A stretch of DNA of 48,933 bases from Alphaproteobacteria bacterium. Its GTDB lineage: Bacteria; Pseudomonadota; Alphaproteobacteria; ATCC43930; CGMCC-115725. Below the pieces are notes generated by a model, which saw nothing but the letters and a program-made list of their open reading frames with translations, searched no databases and had not been told where the DNA came from. Location: contig JASHNY010000095.1 of NCBI GenBank assembly GCA_030041385.1, positions 1 to 48,933 on the forward strand. The letters run 5' to 3'. Below are positions 1 through 11,378 of the stretch, in pieces; within the stretch, counting starts at the first letter, position 1, and every line of letters starts with the position of its first letter. A program made the translations under genes and the position numbers.

Positions 1-282
1 CGTGATCATGTTCTTGATGTAGTCCGCATGCCCCGGACAATCGACATGCGCGTAATGCCGGTTCGCCGTCTGATACTCCACATGCGCCGTCGAGATCGTA
101 ATCCCCCGCGCCCGCTCCTCCGGCGCCTTGTCAATCTGGTCGTACGCCGTAAACGTCGCTCCCCCTCTCTCCGCCAACACCTTCGTAATCGCCGCCGTCA
201 GCGTCGTCTTCCCATGATCAATGTGCCCAATCGTCCCGATGTTGCAATGCGGCTTCGTCCGCTCAAACCTCGCCTTACCCAT
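1..282 (-). CDS. tuf: Elongation factor Tu, N-terminal part (cut by window edge)
   Basis: EF-Tu delivers aminoacyl-tRNA to the ribosome in a GTP-dependent way. The minus strand from the ATG at 282 reads [20 protein letters not shown], followed by the P-loop [11 protein letters not shown], the switch I region ending RGITIST, and DCPGHADY (G3). All are diagnostic of the EF-Tu GTPase domain. Only the first 94 codons lie inside the window; the gene continues beyond position 1. It sits 17 bp downstream of fusA as the last gene of the str operon and is probably co-transcribed with it. Many proteobacteria carry a second tuf copy elsewhere, which cannot be judged here. Confidence 0.97.
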   Translation of the reverse strand, partial: MGKARFERTKPHCNIGTIGHIDHGKTTLTAAITKVLAERGGATFTAYDQIDKAPEERARGITISTAHVEYQTANRHYAHVDCPGHADYIKNMIT

Positions 283-299
283 CGTCGCTTCTCCGTTTA

Positions 300-2375
<2,076 letters not shown>

Positions 2376-2450
2376 GACCTCAACTCCAGCGGCGCCGAGC
2401 GCCGCTATGCTTTTCCCTTGTTGCTGCGCCGCCGTTCGGCCGCCGCCTCC

Positions 2451-2933
<483 letters not shown>

Positions 2934-3305
2934 CTATTTCGGCCGCCCGGCGCCGTATTTGGAGCGGCGCTGGCGCCGGTCCTTGACGCCCTGGGTATCG
3001 TGGGTGCCGCGAATGATGTGATAGCGCACGCCGGGCAAATCCTTGACCCGCCCGCCGCGGATCAACACCACCGAATGCTCCTGCAGATTGTGGCCCTCGC
3101 CGGGGATGTAGGTCGTCACCTCGAACCCGTTGGTCAGGCGCACGCGCGCAACCTTGCGCAATGCCGAGTTCGGCTTCTTCGGCGTCGTCGTATAGACCCG
3201 CGTGCACACGCCGCGCTTCTGCGGGCAGCTTTCCATCGCCGGCACCTTGTTGCGCGCAACTTCCGGCTTCCGCGCATTGCGGATCAATTGGTTTATCGTC
3301 GGCAT
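2934..3305 (-). CDS. rpsL: 30S ribosomal protein S12
   Basis: S12 sits at the decoding centre and affects accuracy and streptomycin sensitivity. The ATG at 3305 gives the canonical [19 protein letters not shown] start and a standard 123-residue protein; the frame stays open upstream, but that extension is not S12-like. The [11 protein letters not shown] loop and [13 protein letters not shown] loop keep the lysines whose substitution usually gives streptomycin resistance, so a sensitive-type protein is expected. It is the first gene of the str operon and lies about 160 nt downstream of a strong promoter-like sequence at 3470-3498. Confidence 0.98.
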   Translation of the reverse strand: MPTINQLIRNARKPEVARNKVPAMESCPQKRGVCTRVYTTTPKKPNSALRKVARVRLTNGFEVTTYIPGEGHNLQEHSVVLIRGGRVKDLPGVRYHIIRGTHDTQGVKDRRQRRSKYGAGRPK

Positions 3306-3469
3306 GCCCACGGCCTCTATAGACGCAATAGTCGCCCGACGCCTGCATACGCCGCGCGACACGATCCTTCCACCCCGTAAACGCCACCCCCTCGCAGGGA
3401 TGCCGGGCCACAATGCTGGGAAACGGGCTGCGTCTAGGTGGCCTCCTACCGCCAGCCCAAGGAGTGCCG

Positions 3470-3498
3470 GATATAATCGAGGGTTACCGCCCGGTCAA
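3470..3498 (-). promoter_or_regulatory. Probable sigma70 promoter of the str operon
   Basis: On the minus strand a TTGACC -35 box (3493-3498) is separated by exactly 17 bp from a TATATC -10 box (3470-3475). Transcription would start near 3463 and leave a leader of about 158 nt before rpsL. The position directly upstream of rpsL and the near-consensus boxes make this a good prediction. The promoter overlaps the short gap behind the soeC-like gene. Confidence 0.7.
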
Positions 3499-3514
3499 GC
3501 CGCAACGGTTGCGA

Positions 3515-4462
3515 TCAGACCTGGTCTGCCCCGTAATAAAGCGTCACCGTGTGGCGCGCCTCGGCAAAGAAAAGCCAGCGCTCGACGACGAGGCCGAGCG
3601 CCGCGCTCAGCACCGCCACCGCCGCGGCAATTCGGCCGGCGCCGCCGCCCCAGACCAGCGCGACGAGCACCGCCACGACCGGCACCAGAAACGCCGCGAG
3701 GCGGGCGATATTGCGCAGCCGCCGTCGATGCTTGCGGGCGATGCGGAAGCCCATCTCGGTCAGCAGGTAGTTCTCTTCGGTATGCGGCCGCTCCAGCATC
3801 CGCACCGCGCCGCGGCGACCGAGCCCGGTGGCGCTGGCGACGGTGCTCGCCGCCGTGCCGGCATCGATCGAGCGCCAGTAGCTTTCCTTGATCCACCACG
3901 CGACCAGCACCGCCGCCAATGACAGCAGGCCGATGCCGACCGGCCGCACCACCCAGAAGCGCAGGATCAGGTCCAGCACCAAGAAGCCGCTCATCAATCC
4001 CAGCGCGAAATAGTTCGGCACCACCCAGGGATTGTGCCACTGCCGGATCGGCTTCAGCGAGGCGTAGATCATGCCCGTGCAATAGACCGAGGCGACCGCC
4101 CCCGCCGCGGCGAGAAACCCGCACAAGCCGGCGAACCCGCCGGTCGCGCCGAAGGCCAGCCAGCCGAAGGCGAAAATCACCGCCGGCACGAAGGTCAGGA
4201 CCGACAGCGCCCCCTCGCGCGAAAGCCACGACGAACGCCATTGCGAAAACGCGCGCCACGCCCGCTCCGGCCGGCCCAGGTGAAAAGCCGACGACACGAG
4301 ACCGCCCGCGATCAGCACTGCGGCGACCAGCAGGGCGGCCGCACCGAACCCGGCGTCGTCGGGCAGCAGCGCCAGCGGCACCCCGACGCCGATCAGCAGC
4401 AGCAGCGCAAAGCCGGCGCCGGACGCGGTCGTGAAAAACACGATCGAGAAGGTCGGGTGCAT
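3515..4462 (-). CDS. soeC: DMSO reductase-family membrane anchor (DmsC/SoeC-like)
   Basis: This 315-residue polytopic protein has about eight hydrophobic segments and matches the DmsC anchor family, including the GRPERAWRAFSQWRSSWLSRE region, CTGMIYASLKPIRQW and the C-terminal ARHTVTLYYGA. Such anchors hold a molybdoenzyme and an iron-sulfur subunit at the membrane and exchange electrons with the quinone pool. It starts 1 bp after the soeB stop and completes a three-gene complex. The Soe assignment rests on its partners and their lack of a Tat signal. A DMSO, polysulfide or related oxidoreductase anchor is the alternative. Confidence 0.8.
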   Translation of the reverse strand: MHPTFSIVFFTTASGAGFALLLLIGVGVPLALLPDDAGFGAAALLVAAVLIAGGLVSSAFHLGRPERAWRAFSQWRSSWLSREGALSVLTFVPAVIFAFGWLAFGATGGFAGLCGFLAAAGAVASVYCTGMIYASLKPIRQWHNPWVVPNYFALGLMSGFLVLDLILRFWVVRPVGIGLLSLAAVLVAWWIKESYWRSIDAGTAASTVASATGLGRRGAVRMLERPHTEENYLLTEMGFRIARKHRRRLRNIARLAAFLVPVVAVLVALVWGGGAGRIAAAVAVLSAALGLVVERWLFFAEARHTVTLYYGADQV

Positions 4463-4463
4463 G

Positions 4464-5210
4464 TCAGCGCGATAGCAATCGGTCGATCCAGCGCAGCAGG
4501 CGGTTGCCCTCGGCAGGATCGGGCGCGGCCGGCGGCTCGGCCGGCCCCGGCGCCGGCGCCATGCGGTCGAGGCGCGGCGGCAGGTATTTGTTGACCGGGC
4601 GATAGCCGAGCTCGGGCATCAGGTCGAGCCCGCCGCGCCGCGCCACCATCTCCGACACCGCCGAATTCGGGTCGCCGAGATCGCCGAAATGCCGGGCATG
4701 GGTCGGGCACACCATGACGCAAGCCGGCAGCCGCTCCTCGACCGCGAGGTTGTCGTTATAGATGCGGTCGATGCACAACGTGCACTTCTTCATGACCCCG
4801 ACATCGGCGTCGAACTCGCGGGCGCCATACGGGCAGGCCCACGAGCACAATTTGCAGCCGATGCAGATCGCCTCGTTGACCAGGACGATGCCGTCTTCGG
4901 CCCGCTTGTAGGAGGCGCCGGTCGGACACACCGTGACGCAGGCCGGCTCTGCGCAATGCAGGCACGAGCGCGGGAAATGCACGGTGCGCGCGCCCTCGCC
5001 GTCGCCTTCCTCGAATGAATGGATGCGGTTGAACCAGACTCCCTGCGGGTCGCCGCCATAGGGATGGAAATCGGTCAGCGGCGCCATGTGCCCGCCGCTG
5101 TTCCACTCTTTGCAGGCGGTGGCGCAGGCGTGGCAGCCGACACAGATGTCGAGGTCGATGACGAGGCCGAGCTGCTTGCGCCCCGGCGGCGATGCCGGCA
5201 GGTCGGTCAT
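4464..5210 (-). CDS. soeB: 4Fe-4S ferredoxin-type electron transfer subunit (SoeB-like)
   Basis: This 248-residue protein carries four iron-sulfur cysteine clusters of the DmsB/NrfC type. The first is CVGCHACATACKEWN near residues 22-36, followed by CLHCAEPACVTVCPTG, CIGCKLCSWACPYG and CTLCIDR with a later CVMVCPTHAR. There is no signal peptide, so it should act in the cytoplasm. It would pass electrons between the molybdenum subunit and the membrane anchor. Its ATG overlaps the soeA TGA (ATGA at 5207-5210), which indicates translational coupling. The sequence and lack of Tat export fit the SoeABC sulfite-oxidising complex better than periplasm-facing Dms complexes, but substrate specificity is inferred. 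Confidence 0.82.
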   Translation of the reverse strand: MTDLPASPPGRKQLGLVIDLDICVGCHACATACKEWNSGGHMAPLTDFHPYGGDPQGVWFNRIHSFEEGDGEGARTVHFPRSCLHCAEPACVTVCPTGASYKRAEDGIVLVNEAICIGCKLCSWACPYGAREFDADVGVMKKCTLCIDRIYNDNLAVEERLPACVMVCPTHARHFGDLGDPNSAVSEMVARRGGLDLMPELGYRPVNKYLPPRLDRMAPAPGPAEPPAAPDPAEGNRLLRWIDRLLSR

Positions 5211-8083
5211 CGCCGCGGCGCTCCGTAGCGCAAAACCTCGGGGAGGGCCGCGAACGAGGGCGGGTGCCGCAGCGCCGGAAGGTGCGGCTTTCCGGCGCCC
5301 GCGTCGGCGTCCGGCGCCTTCTCGAGCCTAACCCGCAAATCATACCAGGCGGCCTGGCCGGTAACCGGATCGGCGTTGGCGGCCGGTGGCCCGCCCTCCG
5401 GCAACAGATCGGTGATCAGGTGGTTGAGCAGAAACCCCTTGGTGAATTCGGGCGCGTCGGCGGCGAGGTTCCAGGCGCCGGCGCGCTTGCCGATGGCGTT
5501 CCAGGTCCACACCGTGTCGGGGTTGACCCCGTCCATCAATTTGACCTGGGCGGGGATGCGCCCGGCATGGCTCGACACCCACACCCAGTCGTCGTCCTGA
5601 AGGCCGAGGCGGCGGCCCACGGCGCGGCCGACAAACAGCCGGTTGCGCCCGAGAATCTGGCGCAGCCAGGCATTCTGCGAATGCCATGAATGGTACATCT
5701 GCATCGGCCGCTGGGTGATGGCGTGCAACGGAAACTCGTGGGGGTCGATCCGCGCGCCCTCGAACGGCTCGTACCAGAACGGCAGCGGGTCAAAATAGGC
5801 CTCGATGCGGGCGGCTGAAGCGGGCGGCGGCCGCACCGGCCCATGCCCCTGCGCCGCCAGGCGAAAGCGCTGCAGCGGCTCGACATAAAGCTGCAGCACG
5901 ATCGGCTCGGCGTTGTCGATCAGCCCCATCGACACGGCGCCCTCGAGATAGGCCTTGTTGGCGTGCTTGTAATAGCGCTGCTCCGGCGGCAATTCGTATT
6001 TCCAGAAGCAGCCATTTTCGACATAGCGCTGAAGCTGGCGCGGGTTCGGCGCGCCCCGGCCATGATCGGCGCCGGCCTCGCCGCGCCAGCCGGCCAGCGG
6101 CCCGACCCCCGGCCGGCGCTCGTGCAGGGCGATGTAATCCTTGTAGCCGCCGGGAAAGCGCGGCGAACCGTCAGTGGTGACGAAAGCCGGCAGGCGCAGC
6201 CGCACCGCCAGATCGATCAGCACGTCCTGGAACGGCCGGACGTCGCGGTCGACGGCGATGACCGGCTGGCGGATCGAATCGGCGGGCCCGTCGACGCCGC
6301 CAATCGGCCGGTCGAGCAGCGAGATGCAGTCCCAGCGTTCGAGATAGGTGGTATCGGGCAGGATCAGGTCGGAATAGCCGACCATCTCGGAATAATAGGC
6401 GTCGGAATAGATGATCCGCGGGATCTTGTATTCGCCGGTCGCCGGGTCCTTGTCGGTCAGCATGCGGATCGTCTCGGCGGTGTTCATCGCCGAGTTCCAC
6501 GCCATGTTCGCCATATACATGAACAGCGTGTCGATCGGGTACGGGTCGGCGGCCCAGGCGTTGCGGATCAGCAGATGCATCAGCCCGTGCGCGGCGAGCG
6601 GCGCGTCCCACGAAAACGCCTTGTCGATGCGCTGCGGGTTGCCGTCGGCATCGACGATCAGGTCCTCGGGGCCCATCGGGTAGCCGAGCGGAGCGCCGCC
6701 GAGCGGCCGTCCCGCCGCCACCTGGTCGGCACGCCCGGCCGGCCTCGGCCCTGGCGGGCACGGCTTGGGGTGGGGCGACTTGTAGCGCCAGCCGCCCGGC
6801 ACATCGATCGTGCCGAGCAGAATCTGCAGCAGGTGCAAGGCGCGGCAGGTCTGGAACCCATTGGAATGCGCCGAGATGCCGCGCATCGCATGCACCGAGA
6901 CCGGCCGTCCGCGCATGGTTTCGTGACGCCGCCCGGCCCAATCGACCCACGGCACCGGAACCTCGATCTCGTGCGCGAACGCGGTCTCGGCGATCTCTGC
7001 GGCGAGGCGGCGGATGGTCTCGGCCGGCACCCCGCAGGTCGCCGCCACCGCCTCCGGCGCGTAAGCGGGGTCGAGGTAGCGCTCGGCGATCAGCTGGAAC
7101 ACGGGCACCGCGCGGCCGCCGCCTTCGAGCATCGCCTCGCCGACGATGCGGGCGGCCGCTCCGGGTTCCAGCGCGCTGGCGAGCGCCCCGTTGCCGTCGA
7201 GCACCAGCGGATTGCCGTCGGCGCCGCGCAGAAACAGCCCGTCATTCGCCGCGCCGGGAGACTGGATCACCAGCCAGGCGGCGTTGGTGTAATGGCCGAG
7301 ATAGTCGAGATCGACCTTGTCGGCCCGCAGCAATTCGTGGATCAGCGACAGGACGAACAACCCGTCGGTGCCGGGGCGGATGCCGATCCATTCATCGGCG
7401 ATCGCCGAATAGCCGGTGCGCACCGGGTTGATCGAGACGAATTTGGCGCCGCGGCTGCGCAAGCCCGACAGCGCCGTCTTGATCGGGTTCGAATCGTGGT
7501 CCTCGGCGACCCCGAACATCAGAAACAGGCGGGTGCGCTCCCAATCGGGCTCGCCGAACTCCCAGAAGCTGCTGCCGAGCGTATACATGCCGGCCGCCGC
7601 CATGTTCACCGAGCAGAACCCGCCATGGGCGGCGAAGTTGGGGGTGCCGAACTGGGTCGCCCAGAACCCGGTCAGCGATTGGCTCTGGTCGCGCCCGGTG
7701 AAAAAGGCGAGCTTTCTCGGGTCGTCGTCGCGGATGCGCGACAGCCAGGCGATCGCGGTGTCGATCGCCTCATCCCATTCGATCTCGCGGAACTCGCCGG
7801 CGCCGCGCTCGCCGACGCGCAGCAGCGGCTTCTGGAGCTTCGCCGGCGATTGCTGCTGCATGATGCCCGAGGCGCCCTTGCCGCAGATGACGCCGCGGTT
7901 GACCGGATGGTTGGGATTGCCCTCGATGTAGCGGATGCCGCCGTTCTTCAAGTGAACCTTGATGCCGCAACGGCAGGCGCACATGTAGCAGGTCGTGTAC
8001 TTGACCTCGTCCGACACCTTGGGCGAGGTATCGATGACCTCGCGCGGCGACCAATAGTCCCGCCAGCGTTCACCAAACGTCAT
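5207..8083 (-). CDS. soeA: Molybdopterin oxidoreductase catalytic subunit (SoeA-like)
   Basis: This 958-residue protein belongs to the DMSO reductase superfamily with a bis-MGD molybdenum cofactor. The N-terminal 4Fe-4S motif is C32, C35, C39 and C67 (CYMCACRCG, then NRGVICGKGA). The segment HGGFCSVNMAAAG offers a cysteine as likely Mo ligand, as in the polysulfide/thiosulfate reductase branch. There is no twin-arginine signal peptide, pointing to a cytoplasmic enzyme like SoeA of sulfur oxidisers, which converts sulfite to sulfate and feeds electrons to quinone. Other cytoplasm-facing relatives cannot be excluded without phylogeny. It heads soeABC and follows an SDR gene by 96 bp. Confidence 0.8.
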   Translation of the reverse strand: MTFGERWRDYWSPREVIDTSPKVSDEVKYTTCYMCACRCGIKVHLKNGGIRYIEGNPNHPVNRGVICGKGASGIMQQQSPAKLQKPLLRVGERGAGEFREIEWDEAIDTAIAWLSRIRDDDPRKLAFFTGRDQSQSLTGFWATQFGTPNFAAHGGFCSVNMAAAGMYTLGSSFWEFGEPDWERTRLFLMFGVAEDHDSNPIKTALSGLRSRGAKFVSINPVRTGYSAIADEWIGIRPGTDGLFVLSLIHELLRADKVDLDYLGHYTNAAWLVIQSPGAANDGLFLRGADGNPLVLDGNGALASALEPGAAARIVGEAMLEGGGRAVPVFQLIAERYLDPAYAPEAVAATCGVPAETIRRLAAEIAETAFAHEIEVPVPWVDWAGRRHETMRGRPVSVHAMRGISAHSNGFQTCRALHLLQILLGTIDVPGGWRYKSPHPKPCPPGPRPAGRADQVAAGRPLGGAPLGYPMGPEDLIVDADGNPQRIDKAFSWDAPLAAHGLMHLLIRNAWAADPYPIDTLFMYMANMAWNSAMNTAETIRMLTDKDPATGEYKIPRIIYSDAYYSEMVGYSDLILPDTTYLERWDCISLLDRPIGGVDGPADSIRQPVIAVDRDVRPFQDVLIDLAVRLRLPAFVTTDGSPRFPGGYKDYIALHERRPGVGPLAGWRGEAGADHGRGAPNPRQLQRYVENGCFWKYELPPEQRYYKHANKAYLEGAVSMGLIDNAEPIVLQLYVEPLQRFRLAAQGHGPVRPPPASAARIEAYFDPLPFWYEPFEGARIDPHEFPLHAITQRPMQMYHSWHSQNAWLRQILGRNRLFVGRAVGRRLGLQDDDWVWVSSHAGRIPAQVKLMDGVNPDTVWTWNAIGKRAGAWNLAADAPEFTKGFLLNHLITDLLPEGGPPAANADPVTGQAAWYDLRVRLEKAPDADAGAGKPHLPALRHPPSFAALPEVLRYGAPRR

Positions 8084-8179
8084 GATGGTACGCGGTCCTC
8101 CCGCTCCGCCAAGGCGTCAGCATGAGGCCGCGGCGAAAGCCGGGTCAACGGCTTGTTTGCGCCGCGGCTCTGCCTGCGC

Positions 8180-9034
8180 CTATGCGTCGCCGTTTTGCGG
8201 ATGGAGCACGAAGCCGGCAGGCCGCCCGGCGCGCCGCGCCGCTTCGGCGGGCGGCAACCCTGCTTCCCACAGATTGGCATCGAAGCGATAGCCGTTGACC
8301 GCGTCGGCCTCGCGCGAGACGACATAGAGCAGCGGCGGCACCATCTCCTCGGGTTCGACCAGCCGCGGCGCCCGCCCCTCGCGGCTGGCCGCCCGCATTT
8401 CGTCGGCCATGCCGGGAGTGTTGGCGCCGGCGCCGGGATTGACGATGTTGATCGTGAGCCCGGTACCGGCGACATCCTTGGCCCACACCTCGGTCGCCAT
8501 CTCGAGCGCCGCCTTCGATGCGCCGTAAGGGTGGGTGCCGAGCCGGTTCATCGTGTCCAGCTTGGTCGTCACATTGACGATTCGCCCCCACCCCGCCTCG
8601 ACCATCGCCGGGGCGACGCGCCGCGACAGCCGATCGGCGGCGAGGTAGTTGGTCGCGATCACGTTGGCGACGATGTCGTCGCCGACCTCGAAAAACCGCT
8701 GGATCGCGGGCCGGCGGTACCGCGCCGGGTCGATATAAGTGAAGGTCAGCCCGGCATTGTTGACCAGGATGTCGATCCGGCCGAAACGCGCCCGGGCCTC
8801 GGCGACGACCCGGTCGCACTCGCCCGCCTCACGCAGGTCGGCCACGACCGGGGCGAAACGCTCGCGCAGTTGCAGCGAGGCGGCCGCCTCCGCGATCTCG
8901 GGGACATCGTCGGGGATGTGGCCGACCGCGACGACAAGATGGCCGGCGCGGGCCAGCCCCAGGCTCATCGCCCGCCCGAGCCCGCGCAATCCGCCGGTAA
9001 CGAGGGCGACCTTGTGCTCGGCCGTTCCGGGCAT
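8180..9034 (-). CDS. Short-chain dehydrogenase/reductase
   Basis: This is a classical SDR of 284 residues. It has the Rossmann glycine motif TGGLRGLG near the start, VNNAGLT, a catalytic YGASK (Tyr and Lys), and a later NIVNPGAGANTPGM segment. The ATG at 9034 was chosen because it begins MPGTAEHKVALVTGG directly before the first beta strand and lies 4 nt after the stop of the upstream monooxygenase gene, implying one transcript. The C-terminal tail (about 30 residues after NGYRFDANLWE) is longer than usual. The substrate is unknown; the context suggests it processes a product of the flavin monooxygenases. Confidence 0.85.
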   Translation of the reverse strand: MPGTAEHKVALVTGGLRGLGRAMSLGLARAGHLVVAVGHIPDDVPEIAEAAASLQLRERFAPVVADLREAGECDRVVAEARARFGRIDILVNNAGLTFTYIDPARYRRPAIQRFFEVGDDIVANVIATNYLAADRLSRRVAPAMVEAGWGRIVNVTTKLDTMNRLGTHPYGASKAALEMATEVWAKDVAGTGLTINIVNPGAGANTPGMADEMRAASREGRAPRLVEPEEMVPPLLYVVSREADAVNGYRFDANLWEAGLPPAEAARRAGRPAGFVLHPQNGDA

Positions 9035-9038
9035 TTGC

Positions 9039-10061
9039 TCACACTTGCGCCAGCCCCATGGGGCTCGCAGTGTCGAAGGCCGGCATGATCTCCTCGGCAA
9101 AGGTGCGCAAATGCGCCACGGAGGCGCCCGGCGCCGCAAACAGGACATTCTCGACGCCGCCGGCCTGCAGCCGCTTCAGCCGGGCGATGATCTCCTCCGG
9201 CGTACCGAGCAGCGGGGCGTCGTCGAGTTCGAACGTGTCGGGCGCATCCTTGATGTTGATGTAGCGGTCGGCGCCCGGCCCGCGCGCCAGATCGCCGATA
9301 TTCTTCAGCACCTCGCGCCGGGTGGCGATGGCCTTCCTGCGTTCCTCCTCGTTGTGCACGATCTGTAACCCGCGGGTGACGCCGACCATCATCGGGTCGT
9401 ATTTGCGCCCGACATATTCGCATTCCTCGCGGAACACCCTCACCCGTTCGACGATCAGGTCGATCGGCGCGATCTGGTCGAGCAGCAGGTTATAGCCGTC
9501 GCGGGCGGCGCGGCGGATCGATTCAGGGCTGCCGGCGCCGAGCCAGAGCGGCGGATGCGGCTGCTGGATCGGCGCGGGCTCGACGACGACATTCTCGTAG
9601 CGGCACCATTTGCCGGCATAGGAAAACCGGCCCGGCGCCGTCCACGCCTTGCGGATCACCGCGATGGCCTCGTCGAAGCGCTCGGTCGCCTCCTCCTGCG
9701 GCACGCAGAAGCCGGAGAACTCGTAGGCGCGGTAGCCCTTGCCGACACCGAAATCGAGCCGCCCGTTTGACAGGAGGTCGAGGGTCGCGGCCTCTTCGGC
9801 AACGAGAATCGGGTTGTGCCACGGCAGCACCACGACCGCGGTGCCGAGGCGGATCCGCTCGGTGCGCGCCGCCAGATAGCTCAACAGGTTGAGCGAAGCG
9901 GAGACCTGCCCGAACCCGGTGAAATGGTGCTCGACCAGGAAAACGCTCGAAAAGCCCAGCCGCTCGGCCTCGACCACGTAGTTGATGAAGTCGTGATAGC
10001 CGTCGCTGTCATCGGCCGGTCCGCCGCGCGCCCGCGCCCCGCCAAAGAGTCCGAATTTCAT
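9039..10061 (-). CDS. LLM-class flavin-dependent oxidoreductase
   Basis: This 340-residue protein is a luciferase-like (bacterial luciferase/SsuD/F420-dependent) TIM-barrel oxidoreductase. Supporting sequence includes MKFGLFGGAR at the N terminus, FSSVFLVEHHFTGFGQ, IRLGTAVVVLPWHNPILVAEE and LDFGVGKGYRAYEF. The ATG at 10061 was preferred over an upstream in-frame start because it begins the barrel exactly and has a GGACAGGA ribosome-binding site. Members use reduced flavin or F420 to hydroxylate or cleave small organics, including sulfonates. No gene in the immediate cluster clearly supplies reduced flavin. It is followed after 4 nt by the SDR. Confidence 0.85.
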   Translation of the reverse strand: MKFGLFGGARARGGPADDSDGYHDFINYVVEAERLGFSSVFLVEHHFTGFGQVSASLNLLSYLAARTERIRLGTAVVVLPWHNPILVAEEAATLDLLSNGRLDFGVGKGYRAYEFSGFCVPQEEATERFDEAIAVIRKAWTAPGRFSYAGKWCRYENVVVEPAPIQQPHPPLWLGAGSPESIRRAARDGYNLLLDQIAPIDLIVERVRVFREECEYVGRKYDPMMVGVTRGLQIVHNEEERRKAIATRREVLKNIGDLARGPGADRYINIKDAPDTFELDDAPLLGTPEEIIARLKRLQAGGVENVLFAAPGASVAHLRTFAEEIMPAFDTASPMGLAQV

Positions 10062-10140
10062 CGTCCTGTCCCATCCCCCCAATAATTCTCGCAGTTTACG
10101 GCGCCGCGGGCCGCCGGTCGAGGCCGGCGAGCGCGCCCCG

Positions 10141-11184
10141 TCAGCGGCGGAACTGCGGCGCCACCTCGCGCATGAACAGCGAGAGGCTGGCCGCCGCTAC
10201 CTCGTGCGGCATCGGCCCCAGCCGGAAGGCGTTGATGACCCCGCCGATGCCGAGCCGCTCGATCGCGGCAAAATCCTCGGCGACGCGCGCCGGCGAGCCG
10301 TGGATCAGCCCGTCGCCGCGCGCGGTGCGCGCGCCGGGCAGATCGTTTTTCGGCACCTCGATGCGCAATCCGGTCTCGGCGAAGATGCGGTCGCGCATTT
10401 CCGCCCGCGCCCGGGTCATCGTCTCGAAGGCCGGGATGCCGATGCGCTCGGCCTCGGCGTCGGTCGCCGCGACAAAGACGTTGCGCCACACCCAGCTCGC
10501 CGCGAGCGCCGCATCGATCGCGGCATCGTCGTGGCCGGCCTCGCGCCGCGTCAGGCGGTAGAGCTCGACGCGGCGGCGGGTCGTTTCCAGCGACTGCACG
10601 TTCATCATGAACGGCTTGCCCTCGCGCGCCAGCGCCACCAGCGAGGCGTCGCCCGAGGAGCCGCGGATCACTGGCGGGTGCGGCCGGGTGAACGGGCGCG
10701 GCCGCAGCATCGGCACGCTCAATTGCCAGAACCGGCCGCGGTGCTCGAACCCGCCGCCGGTCCAGGCCGTCAGCATGATCGCCTCGGCCTCGATGAGCCG
10801 CTCCTGCGCCTCGCGGTGGTCGATGCCGAAGCCCAGGTAATCGTAGATGTTGTAGGAGCTGCCGCGGCCGAGCCCGACGATCAGGCGCCCCTTGAGCAGA
10901 TTGTCGAGCAAGGCGATCTGCTCGGCGAGGCGGATCGGGTGATGCAGCGCGGTCTGGATCACGGCAAAGCCGAGCGCGGCACGGTGCAATAAGGCGGCGA
11001 GCGCCCCGGCAATGCCGATCGGGTCGCCGTAGACCGAGATGCCGTCGAAATGGTGCTCGGCCAGCCAGACGACATCGACCCCCAGTTCCTCGGCCAGCCG
11101 AGCCTCGCGCAGCGTCTCGTCGATGACCGCCCCGTCGCGCGCCGGATCGCGGGAATCGGGAAACAGGAACGTACTGAATTTCAT
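10141..11184 (-). CDS. LLM-class flavin-dependent oxidoreductase
   Basis: This second luciferase-like monooxygenase family protein (347 residues) has MKFSTFLFPDSRDPARDG, VDVVWLAEHHFDGISVYGDP, HHPIRLAEQIALLDNLLKGR and LIVGLGRGSSYNIYDYLGFG. These match the flavin-binding barrel of the family. The ATG at 11184 is chosen over a start 45 nt upstream since it begins at the first beta strand. It lies 79 bp upstream of the other LLM gene in the same direction. The two paralogues differ clearly in sequence, so they likely act on different substrates or steps. Confidence 0.85.
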   Translation of the reverse strand: MKFSTFLFPDSRDPARDGAVIDETLREARLAEELGVDVVWLAEHHFDGISVYGDPIGIAGALAALLHRAALGFAVIQTALHHPIRLAEQIALLDNLLKGRLIVGLGRGSSYNIYDYLGFGIDHREAQERLIEAEAIMLTAWTGGGFEHRGRFWQLSVPMLRPRPFTRPHPPVIRGSSGDASLVALAREGKPFMMNVQSLETTRRRVELYRLTRREAGHDDAAIDAALAASWVWRNVFVAATDAEAERIGIPAFETMTRARAEMRDRIFAETGLRIEVPKNDLPGARTARGDGLIHGSPARVAEDFAAIERLGIGGVINAFRLGPMPHEVAAASLSLFMREVAPQFRR

Positions 11185-11378
11185 GCCGGCCTCTGATCTG
11201 CTGGGGCGGGCATCACGGACCCGCGGCATGGTGCTGTCAAGCCGCGCACCCGAAATCCCGCTTGCTAGGCAGGCGCCCGCCGCTGCGCTAGTGTCGCCCC
11301 AAGACCGCTGCCGTTCTGCCGCTGTTCGGCGCAGCCGGCGGCGGCGCAGTTTGCGGCGCAGCCGAAAGGAAACCTGCG

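Noticed and set aside
2934-3305. Possible streptomycin-resistance type S12.
   Set aside because: Both critical lysine positions are wild type in the visible sequence.
11185-11378. TTGACA-like box on the minus strand in front of the LLM gene.
   Set aside because: No acceptable -10 box at 16-18 bp; not reported as a promoter.
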